DNA of 64,000 nt from Klebsiella sp. BIGb0407. GTDB lineage: Bacteria; Pseudomonadota; Gammaproteobacteria; Enterobacterales; Enterobacteriaceae. The stretch covers positions 62,001-126,000 of the forward strand of contig NZ_JANUEQ010000007.1 of assembly GCF_024807845.1 (NCBI RefSeq), read 5' to 3'. Under the pieces are notes generated by a model. That model did no database searches, was not told where the DNA came from, and worked only from the letters and a program-made list of their open reading frames with translations. Below are positions 57,945 to 64,000 of this stretch, piece by piece. How positions within the stretch are numbered: the stretch's first letter is position 1; the number at the start of each line of letters is the position of its first letter. The position numbers were made by a program, and so were the translations under genes.

Positions 57945-58940
57945 CTACTGCCATTTACGATGATAAGCGCCAAGAGTGGTCTGTGTCCCTTCTGACATGG
58001 CTCCCAGAGTCTCCATCCAGTCAGGTTGTACTTGATAGGTGGTCGGGTTGGCGAGACAGCGATCGATAGCCTGACGCCAGACATGGGCAACTTGTGTCAC
58101 ATAAGCCGGGCTACGCTGGCGGCCTTCGATTTTAACCGAGACAATACCGGCGGCTTGAAGCTCAGGGAGGAGCGCCAGAGTATTGAGACTGGTCGGTTCT
58201 TCCAGAGCATGATAACGCTGACCGCCTACCAGATAACGTCCCTTACACAGCGTTGGATAGCCGGTATTTTCGTCCGGCTGATAACGGTCTATCAGCACGT
58301 CATTGAGTCGTGACTCCAGGCCTTCGGGAGTTTGTTGCCAGCGAACAAAACGTGCCGGTGAACAGGCACCGACGGTATTGGGTGACTCACCGGTGAGATA
58401 AGATGATAGGTAGCAACGACCTTCAGCCATAATACACAGGCTGCCAAAGGCGAAGACTTCCAGTGGTACCGGCGTCACTCGGGCAAGCTGTTTTACCTGA
58501 TGGATGGACAGGACGCGAGGAAGAACCACACGAGCGACATCAAAATGGCGATGATAAAAACGAATAGCCTCTTCGTTAGTGGCAGATGCCTGCACTGATA
58601 CATGGCGTTCAATGTTCGGATAACGCTGACTGGCGTATTCCAGCATCGCAATATCTGCCAGAATTAGCGCATCGGCGCCTAACTGGGCTGCCATATCCAC
58701 CGCATTTTGCCAGCGTACATAGCCGTCAGGATGAGCAAAGGTATTTATGGCAATGTGCAATTTTCGCTTATGCTGGTGGGTGTAGTTCACCGCTTCTTGC
58801 AGTTTCTTTTCGGTGAAATTAAGCCCGGCAAAATGGCGAGCGTTGGTATCATCCTTAAGGCCTATATAAACGGCATCGGCACCATTGTCGATGGCCGCTT
58901 TTAGCGCGGGAAGATTACCGGCAGGGCAAAGCAACTCCAT
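57945..58940 (-). CDS. ubiU: Anaerobic ubiquinone biosynthesis protein UbiU
   Basis: Encodes 331 residues, as in E. coli (YhbU), partner of UbiV. The U32 family pattern starts MELLCPAGNLPALKAAIDNGADAVYIG. The iron-sulfur cysteines lie in CIMAEGRCYLSSYLTGESPNTVGACSPARF (about 169-193) and near 232 in TLCKGRYL. An AGGATA ribosome site is present. It is divergent from ubiT across a 256-base gap with FNR-like half-sites, consistent with anaerobic induction. Confidence 0.96.
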   Translation of the reverse strand: MELLCPAGNLPALKAAIDNGADAVYIGLKDDTNARHFAGLNFTEKKLQEAVNYTHQHKRKLHIAINTFAHPDGYVRWQNAVDMAAQLGADALILADIAMLEYASQRYPNIERHVSVQASATNEEAIRFYHRHFDVARVVLPRVLSIHQVKQLARVTPVPLEVFAFGSLCIMAEGRCYLSSYLTGESPNTVGACSPARFVRWQQTPEGLESRLNDVLIDRYQPDENTGYPTLCKGRYLVGGQRYHALEEPTSLNTLALLPELQAAGIVSVKIEGRQRSPAYVTQVAHVWRQAIDRCLANPTTYQVQPDWMETLGAMSEGTQTTLGAYHRKWQ

Positions 58941-59049
58941 ATTTTATCCTGACTCTGAAGGTATCGCGCCAGTGCGGCGCTCTACCGCGCCTTATGCGCA
59001 GAAAATAGCTGATAAGTCGGGATTTTAGTGAACCTGCCAACAAGATATT

Positions 59050-59063
59050 TTGATTTGAGGCAG
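59050..59063. promoter_or_regulatory. FNR-like site between ubiUV and ubiT
   Basis: TTGATTTGAGGCAG has one intact FNR half-site (TTGAT) and resembles the site I recall upstream of E. coli ubiUV. The second half is weak. Confidence 0.45.
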
Positions 59064-59125
59064 TTTAAAGCGCATTGGCTGAGCAGACGGATGCAATAAG
59101 CTCTTTGGAACAACTCGCTTAATTG

Positions 59126-59139
59126 TTGATTTAACGCGC
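59126..59139. promoter_or_regulatory. Second FNR half-site between ubiUV and ubiT
   Basis: TTGATTTAACGCGC has an intact TTGAT half only. It lies 76 bases from the first and 58 bases before ubiT. Confidence 0.3.
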
Positions 59140-59196
59140 TATTGAAAATACAGATTATGGCAAAATGGTCACAAAATTCTGCCCAGGTTAATACAT

Positions 59197-59721
59197 ATGT
59201 TAAATAAACTGCATGCCCGAATCGTTAAAACAGCGCCTTCTCTTTTACGTACCCCGGTAAAGCTGGTACCTTTTGCTTTCAAGCAGCAAGTGCTTGAGCA
59301 AGTTCTGGGCTGGCAATTTCGTCAGGCGTTAGAAGATGGAGAACTGGATTTTCTCGAAGGGCGCTGGCTGAGCATTGATGTTCCCGATCTCGGCCTGCAG
59401 TGGTTTACTTCTGTAGAAGATAATAAACTGATCGTGCGTAAGTCGGCTCAGGCTGATGTTACTTTTACTGCAGAAGCTAACTATCTGCTACTGATAGCAG
59501 CGCGTAAACAAGATCCTGATACTCTGTTCTTTCAGCGTCATTTAATGATTGAAGGGGATACGGAACTTGGGCTATATGTTAAGAATCTAATGGATGCTAT
59601 TGAACTGGATGCGATGCCAAAGCCATTACGCATTGCCTTGTTCCAACTAGCAAACTTCGTTGAAACGGGTTTGAAATATCGCCCTGTTCCTGACGGCAAC
59701 TCAATAGGTGAGCCATGCTAA
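59197..59721 (+). CDS. ubiT: Anaerobic ubiquinone biosynthesis accessory factor UbiT
   Basis: Encodes 174 residues (formerly YhbT) with an SCP2 lipid-binding domain (about 45-140), thought to bind ubiquinone intermediates in anaerobic synthesis, in parallel with UbiJ under air. SIDVPDLGLQWFTSVEDNKLIVRKSAQADVTF and the DTLFFQRHLMIEGDTELGL segment match E. coli. Its last 7 bases overlap yhbS. Confidence 0.95.
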   Translation: MLNKLHARIVKTAPSLLRTPVKLVPFAFKQQVLEQVLGWQFRQALEDGELDFLEGRWLSIDVPDLGLQWFTSVEDNKLIVRKSAQADVTFTAEANYLLLIAARKQDPDTLFFQRHLMIEGDTELGLYVKNLMDAIELDAMPKPLRIALFQLANFVETGLKYRPVPDGNSIGEPC

Positions 59722-60215
59722 TTCGTGTAGAGATCCCCATAGATGCACCTGGTATCGATTCACTTTTACGCCGTAGTTTTGGTGATGAAAGTGAAGCCGA
59801 GCTGGTCAGAAAGCTGCGGGAAGATGGACTGTTAACGCTGGGGCTGGTTGCCACTGATGATGAAGGCCAGGTTGTCGGTTATGTTGCTTTTAGTCCTGTT
59901 ACTGTGGCTGGTGAAGACCGGCAGTGGGTGGGGCTGGCACCGCTTGCCGTCGATGCGACGTTACGTGGTCAGGGGATAGCTAAACAGTTAGTTTATGAAG
60001 GGCTGGATTCACTGAATGAATTTGGTTATGGCGCAGTGGTGACACTGGGAGACGAGATGTATCAGCATTTCGGTTTTCAGCCTGCCAGTCGCTATCATCT
60101 GCACTGCCGCTGGCCGGGAACAGAAACGGCCTTCCAGATCTATCCTCTGGCGGATGACGCACTCAGTGATGTGCAGGGGCTGGTGGAGTATTCCGAGCAT
60201 TTTAATCAGCTTTAA
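59715..60215 (+). CDS. yhbS: GNAT-family N-acetyltransferase YhbS
   Basis: Encodes 166 residues (E. coli: 167). The acetyl-CoA site LRGQGIAKQLVYEGL lies near residue 85, after VGLAPLAVDAT, and GDEMYQHFGFQPAS follows. The acetylated target is not firmly known. The start overlaps ubiT by 7 bases, so it is translated from the same message. Confidence 0.94.
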   Translation: MLIRVEIPIDAPGIDSLLRRSFGDESEAELVRKLREDGLLTLGLVATDDEGQVVGYVAFSPVTVAGEDRQWVGLAPLAVDATLRGQGIAKQLVYEGLDSLNEFGYGAVVTLGDEMYQHFGFQPASRYHLHCRWPGTETAFQIYPLADDALSDVQGLVEYSEHFNQL

Positions 60216-60221
60216 TCACTA

Positions 60222-60251
60222 CCTTGAAGACCTGATATAGTGTCTTCAAGG
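60222..60251. terminator. Hairpin between converging yhbS and dehydratase genes
   Basis: CCTTGAAGAC (60222-60231) and GTCTTCAAGG (60242-60251) are perfectly complementary. No T-run follows on either strand. Confidence 0.6.
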
Positions 60252-60265
60252 TCAGTTTACTGATG

Positions 60266-61261
60266 CTACGCTTGAGCAGCCTCATTGAGCAAAGAGAGAT
60301 AGCGCGTACCTGAAACATTTCTGCCAGTAACAACACACACCGTTTTACGCCCCCTGAGTTCCTTTCCATAACGAACCACTGCAGCCAGCGCTGGTGCGCC
60401 AGAAGGCTCCACAACATGGCGATGTAAATTAAGCATCGAGTGCATTGCCGCTTTGATTTCCGCTTCTGATACCGTCAGAACCCGATCAACCCGATCGCGA
60501 ATAAACGGCCAGGTCATGGTACCGGGTTCAATATACCCACTGACTCCTTCTGCAATTGATGGCTGTAAATCTACTGGTGCTGTATCGCCAAGCGCTTTCC
60601 AGCGTGCAAAGGTGGGGCTAGCTTCACTCTGGATCCCCCAGACTTTAACCGCTGGGTTAATGGCTTTAACGGCTGTGGCAATACCTGAGCTAAGCCCACC
60701 CCCACCGAGATTCACCAGAATAACTTCCGCCTCCAGCCAGTCTTCCATAATTTCCAGCCCGACCGTACCGCCCCCGGCAATCATATGCGGGTTATCGTAG
60801 GCTGAAACAAATGTCATACCTGATTGTTTAGCTGTAGCCATCGCTGCTTGCCGGGCCTCTTCGATACCATCAAAAAAGGTTATCTGAGCGCCAGAGGCTT
60901 GCATAGCTGCAACCTTCATTGGGTCTGCCGAACGAGGTAAAAAAATAGTCACCGGAATGCTGGCTACCTGGCCTGCAAAAGCCAGACCTAAACCATGATT
61001 TCCCGCCGTTGGGGCGATAACGCCAGCGCGTCGCTGCTCCGCATCCAGGCTAGCAATCACATTTGCCGCACCGCGTAGTTTAAAGCTACCCGTATGCTGA
61101 AGGCTTTCCATCTTAAGCCGGACTTCTGTTCCTGCGAGGGTGGACAACGGCTGGGAATATTCCAGAGGCGTCCGGCAAATGGTACTTTTTATCTGTTGCG
61201 CTGCGCGGTAAATATCTTTCAGAGTGACGCTGTCTGTTGCTCTGACATCTTGCTCTGTCAT
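60266..61261 (-). CDS. PLP-dependent threonine/serine dehydratase-family protein
   Basis: Encodes 331 residues of PLP fold type II, close to catabolic threonine dehydratase (TdcB) and serine racemase in length. The PLP lysine is in TGSFKLRGAAN near residue 60. The asparagine loop PTAGNHGLGLAFAG lies near 88, and the glycine loop that grips the phosphate, NLGGGGLSSGI, near 185. No C-terminal ACT regulatory domain is present, so it is not the biosynthetic IlvA. The likely reaction is deamination of threonine or serine to a keto acid, but a relative such as hydroxyaspartate dehydratase is possible. It is divergent from an ArsR-type regulator 53 bases away. This pair is not in E. coli at this site. 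Confidence 0.88.
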   Translation of the reverse strand: MTEQDVRATDSVTLKDIYRAAQQIKSTICRTPLEYSQPLSTLAGTEVRLKMESLQHTGSFKLRGAANVIASLDAEQRRAGVIAPTAGNHGLGLAFAGQVASIPVTIFLPRSADPMKVAAMQASGAQITFFDGIEEARQAAMATAKQSGMTFVSAYDNPHMIAGGGTVGLEIMEDWLEAEVILVNLGGGGLSSGIATAVKAINPAVKVWGIQSEASPTFARWKALGDTAPVDLQPSIAEGVSGYIEPGTMTWPFIRDRVDRVLTVSEAEIKAAMHSMLNLHRHVVEPSGAPALAAVVRYGKELRGRKTVCVVTGRNVSGTRYLSLLNEAAQA

Positions 61262-61289
61262 AGTATGACCTTAATAATCTAAATTTGAA

Positions 61290-61308
61290 AAATACTATAT
61301 AGGTATTT
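61290..61308. promoter_or_regulatory. Probable ArsR-type operator
   Basis: AAATAC-TATATAG-GTATTT is an inverted repeat with 6-bp arms in the 53-base gap between the divergent genes and ends 6 bases before the regulator start. AT-rich imperfect palindromes of this kind are typical for the family. Confidence 0.55.
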
Positions 61309-61314
61309 GGCTAT

Positions 61315-61662
61315 ATGAACAAGCGGGCGATAGAAATTACCGATATCCTTAAGGCTCTGAGTAATGAACAGCGATTTGTCATCGTCGGGTGGCTGGCTAA
61401 TCCACGGGCGCATTTCCCGGAACAGCAGGATGGTGACTTGGTTGACGATGGTGTTTGCGTCGGCTTTATCACGGAAAAGATTGGTCTGAGCCAGCCGACG
61501 GTGACGGGTCACCTGAATATACTGGCTAATGCAGGAATTGTGACTTCAAAACGGATAAAAAACTGGGTGTTCTATAAGCTGGTGCCGGAGCAACTGAATG
61601 AGACGATAGCGGTATTATCACAACGTGTAGCCCAAATATCTGAAAGTCATCAGTCGTCATAA
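61315..61662 (+). CDS. ArsR-family winged-helix transcriptional regulator
   Basis: Encodes 115 residues with an ArsR/SmtB fold. The N-terminus DILKALSNEQRFVIVGWLANPRAHFPEQQ is the usual first helices. The recognition helix is in EKIGLSQPTVTGHLNILANAGIVTSKRIKNWVFYKL. The metal-binding ELCVCDL motif of arsenic sensors is absent; a single Cys (DDGVCVGF) is present, so it may sense a metabolite or redox state instead. It probably controls itself and the divergent dehydratase. Confidence 0.88.
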   Translation: MNKRAIEITDILKALSNEQRFVIVGWLANPRAHFPEQQDGDLVDDGVCVGFITEKIGLSQPTVTGHLNILANAGIVTSKRIKNWVFYKLVPEQLNETIAVLSQRVAQISESHQSS

Positions 61663-61703
61663 GAGCCCGGCAACTTAGTATAGATACGCTGATGGGATAG
61701 TCT

Positions 61704-61985
61704 CTAACCCGGCATTTTTATCAGGTCGTTAAGAGAAACAACCTGGCTGACTAACCGTTCTTTTTGAATTTTACTGAGCTGTTTTACCTGGTATTCAACA
61801 CGCAGAGCCTGGGAGCGATTACCCATCTCCTGGCTGAATACCAGCAGCAGCGTTCCTCGCCCACGTAAGGCTTTAGCGCCTTTCCCAGCCTGATGCTCCG
61901 CAAAGCGACGCGACACATCGGTGGTGATACCGGTATAGAGGCGATTGTCTTGGCTGCGAATTAAATAAAGATACCAGGATGTCAT
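61704..61985 (-). CDS. yhbQ: GIY-YIG nuclease-superfamily protein YhbQ
   Basis: Encodes 93 residues (E. coli: 100), a small UPF0213/GIY-YIG protein. [39 protein letters not shown] carries the modified GIY (LYLI-YTGIT), Arg and His of the domain. Reported to have weak DNA nuclease activity in E. coli. It converges with the regulator upstream and is divergent from yhbP. Confidence 0.95.
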   Translation of the reverse strand: MTSWYLYLIRSQDNRLYTGITTDVSRRFAEHQAGKGAKALRGRGTLLLVFSQEMGNRSQALRVEYQVKQLSKIQKERLVSQVVSLNDLIKMPG

Positions 61986-62038
61986 AGTCTGCGTACATAA
62001 TCAGTGAGCGGCACAGCCTATCATTGTAGGGTTTTAGT

Positions 62039-62467
62039 ATGGAATCACTCAACACTATCGGAAAATGGCTCAAAAAACAGCATGTACTGACCTACTGTGC
62101 CGGAGCCGGGGAGTCTCTCTGGTGTGCCAATGCGTTTTATATTTTTGACGAGGACGAGGTCGCCTTCTATTTCCTCAGTGAAACCACCACCCGTCATGGA
62201 CAGCTGATTGGCCAGCAGGCCATGACGGCAGGAACGATTAATGGCCAGCCGAAAACCATTGCCCTGATCCGTGGAGTTCAATTTCACGGTGAGATCCGCC
62301 TGCTTAATGATGATGAAGCCAGTATTCCTCGTACTCGCTATAACAAGCGTTTTCCCATCGCCAGAGCCATGCCTGCACCGATGTGGGTTATCCGGCTTGA
62401 TGAATTAAAAATGACCGATAACACCTTAGGTTTTGGTAAAAAACTCCATTGGGTTCGGGAATCATAG
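62039..62467 (+). CDS. yhbP: Pyridoxamine-phosphate-oxidase-like protein YhbP
   Basis: Encodes 142 residues (E. coli: 147) with a split-barrel flavin-binding fold. [39 protein letters not shown] near the start and [11 protein letters not shown] are the family features. Function unknown. It ends the region that follows E. coli order; beyond it the base composition changes sharply. Confidence 0.94.
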   Translation: MESLNTIGKWLKKQHVLTYCAGAGESLWCANAFYIFDEDEVAFYFLSETTTRHGQLIGQQAMTAGTINGQPKTIALIRGVQFHGEIRLLNDDEASIPRTRYNKRFPIARAMPAPMWVIRLDELKMTDNTLGFGKKLHWVRES

Positions 62468-62477
62468 AATTTCATTG

Positions 62478-62515
62478 ATCTCTTTGCCTGGTTATAAATA
62501 AACGGGCAAAGAGAT
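62478..62515. terminator. Hairpin between converging yhbP and metalloprotease genes
   Basis: ATCTCTTTGCC (62478-62488) and GGCAAAGAGAT (62505-62515) are perfectly complementary with an AT-rich loop. No clear T-run follows. Confidence 0.6.
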
Positions 62516-62523
62516 GAGAGGAA

Positions 62524-64000
62524 CTATTTATTTGTAGCTGATGAAGAACTCTGTTTTACAGATGATGTCGGCTTTTCTTGTACTTTCGGTTGACTTGGAT
62601 TAGCCAGCTCTCTGATTAACAGACTAATAATGTCTGGGTTTTTTAATAAAAAAATAGCACGATAAAAACTATCTTGACGAAATAACTGCCCCTGAATTTT
62701 AGGTTTATTAAGGCTGGTGAAAGTAAAATCTTTATAAAGAGGATTACTCATGAAATATAATTTAGAGAAATATTTAAACTCTGCTTCCTGTGTTATTGTT
62801 CCAGCAATTTTCTTCTCTATGTTTTTGATCGATTCTTCTATATCATAAATAAATCCATCATCATTAATAGATAAATATAAATAATCATCCGGACTACCCA
62901 GGGCATGAACCGATTCATGTATCATCGTATCTGAAATTAGGTTAGTGAAGTACAATTTATTTGATGTTGGGCTATCAGGTTGCGGAAGTAAAGGTTTATC
63001 TGGCTGACTCTGACCTTTCTGGGGGAGGGACTTTTCTGAAAAATCTTTAATGTTTGCTGTATTTATAAATATTCGATCTAGTGGATCATATTCAATAGTG
63101 AATCCAAAATTTAATTCTCCTTCCCTGGAGAGTATTTTTTCATTCGGATCTGCCTGTTCTTTTTTAGTTATTACCATGATATTTTTTTTATTATCTTCAT
63201 TGAAAAAAAATCTTATCCTTTCTAACTTGTTTTTTAAACTTGATACAAAATATTTACGTGCTATGATATCAGATATACCTAACTGTTCAGTAATAAAATG
63301 ATTTAATCTCTCATCTGAATCTTTCATTGTAGCGATGGCTTTCTCAATGTTATTCATGCTTTGTTTAAAAGCATTATTACATATTTTTTCGATATCAGGA
63401 TGTGCTTTACTCTGCTCAAGATTTTTTAAGTTGTTTATTTCAAGAGTATCTATAGATCCAGGTAATAAGAAGTCATTAATTTGTGCTCTTATAACAGATT
63501 CAGCTTGTTCAACGGAAGAGAGTATTTTTTTTCCGCTACGATAAAATAGTTCTTTTAAATCTGGACTGTCGATGAATAAAGACTGTTTTTCCTTTATTTT
63601 ATCCAGATCTTCTAGATTTATGTCCTTATATATTCTATCTTGTTCATTCATTCTTAAAAATAACTTTGATAGTCTGTGTTGTATATTAAATATGGTATCT
63701 TGAGCTTCATCAGGTGTGCTGAATATGATTTTTTTTGTATCAAAATCTTTAACTACACAAATCCTGGCAATGATATTTCTGGGATTAATCTGTTGATTGG
63801 CTCTCTTACCATAAATGATAAATCTAGAAGGTGTTAAAGCTGATGTTCTTGATAAGTCTTTTCTTGCATGGAAAAATGTATTATCTTCTCTTTTGAAATA
63901 CAGATTATTACTATTCTGTTTTTCTTGATATATGGCTTCAAGGTTATTATGCAATTCAAGCTGTTGTTGATGATCATTAATTATTATACTGTGCCTGCTA
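62524..64000 (-). CDS. Putative HExxH zinc metalloprotease effector/toxin, 5' end beyond window
   Basis: At least 492 codons are open on the minus strand. A TTG at 63954 would give 476 residues, but the frame stays open to the window edge with no ATG or ribosome site, so the true start is probably to the right. About 130 residues before the stop stands DTMIHESVHALGSPDDY, a zincin HExxH motif (His346, Glu347, His350 counted from 63954), with an Asp pair five residues on that could give the third ligand. No signal peptide or membrane helix is visible; the N-terminal ~300 residues are charged, helical and unrecognised, and the tail is low complexity (SSVKQSSSSATNK). The gene is far richer in A/T than its neighbours and uses codons such as ATA and AGA often, so it looks acquired. 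Its pattern suits secreted effectors of host- or rival-targeting systems, but no specific family is recognised. Confidence 0.7.
   Translation of the reverse strand, partial: SRHSIIINDHQQQLELHNNLEAIYQEKQNSNNLYFKREDNTFFHARKDLSRTSALTPSRFIIYGKRANQQINPRNIIARICVVKDFDTKKIIFSTPDEAQDTIFNIQHRLSKLFLRMNEQDRIYKDINLEDLDKIKEKQSLFIDSPDLKELFYRSGKKILSSVEQAESVIRAQINDFLLPGSIDTLEINNLKNLEQSKAHPDIEKICNNAFKQSMNNIEKAIATMKDSDERLNHFITEQLGISDIIARKYFVSSLKNKLERIRFFFNEDNKKNIMVITKKEQADPNEKILSREGELNFGFTIEYDPLDRIFINTANIKDFSEKSLPQKGQSQPDKPLLPQPDSPTSNKLYFTNLISDTMIHESVHALGSPDDYLYLSINDDGFIYDIEESIKNIEKKIAGTITQEAEFKYFSKLYFMSNPLYKDFTFTSLNKPKIQGQLFRQDSFYRAIFLLKNPDIISLLIRELANPSQPKVQEKPTSSVKQSSSSATNK

Noticed and set aside
61704-61985. 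GIY-YIG gene as a homing endonuclease or mobile element
   Set aside because: It is the short conserved YhbQ protein in its usual place next to yhbP.

Overview
The window is a chromosomal segment of a gammaproteobacterium of the order Enterobacterales. Nearly every protein aligns by eye, from memory, with its Escherichia coli counterpart over the full length, and long blocks keep the E. coli gene order (gltBD, arcB-elbB-mtgA, npr-rapZ-ptsN-hpf-rpoN-lptBAC-kdsCD-yrbG, mlaFEDCB-ibaG-murA, ispB/rplU-rpmA-yhbE-obgE, dacB/greA, yhbY/rlmE-ftsH-folP-glmM-secG, rimP-nusA-infB-rbfA-truB-rpsO-pnp-nlpI-deaD-mtr). Several junctions differ from E. coli. sspAB abuts gltD and is not preceded by rplM-rpsI within the window. 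yhcC is missing between gltB and arcB. argG is missing between the leucine and initiator tRNA genes. A PmrA/PmrB (BasRS) pair sits behind dacB. This suggests a non-Escherichia member, perhaps of the Erwiniaceae or a neighbouring family; the species cannot be fixed from this sequence alone.

Layout. 1-1486: a sugar-binding protein gene running off the left edge and a long AT-rich gap. 1487-3279: sspA-sspB and a small gene that looks like a fused remnant of a colicin and its immunity protein. 3282-10020: glutamate synthase and a long regulatory gap with two operator-like palindromes. 10021-13956: the redox sensor arcB, the convergent small RNA arcZ, elbB and mtgA. 13977-21901 (minus strand): nitrogen-PTS, RapZ, hibernation factor, sigma-54, lipopolysaccharide export and Kdo synthesis. 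22128-26945 (plus): Mla phospholipid transport, BolA-like IbaG and MurA. 27153-31778: sfsB, ispB, ribosomal proteins L21 and L27, and the GTPase ObgE. 31812-34965: dacB-basR-basS. 35218-41453: GreA, YhbY, RlmE, FtsH, FolP, GlmM. 41681-54479: SecG, two tRNAs, the nusA-infB translation/transcription operon, rpsO-pnp, nlpI, yrbN and deaD. 54636-62467: Mtr, a luciferase-like enzyme, the UbiTUV anaerobic ubiquinone genes, YhbS, a PLP dehydratase with a divergent ArsR-type regulator, YhbQ and YhbP. 62524-64000: an AT-rich gene for a putative HExxH zinc protease running off the right edge.

Most genes serve envelope building (LPS export, Kdo, Mla, MurA, GlmM, MtgA, DacB), translation and RNA metabolism (IF2, NusA, RimP, RbfA, TruB, RlmE, Pnp, DeaD, HPF) and redox or nitrogen control (ArcB, ArcZ, RpoN, PTS-Ntr, GltBD, UbiTUV). 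The accessory material of most interest is the colicin/immunity chimera at 2892-3200 and the metalloprotease gene at the right edge. No CRISPR array, insertion sequence, prophage or rRNA was seen. All homology statements come from reading the sequence and recalling known families; no database search was run.
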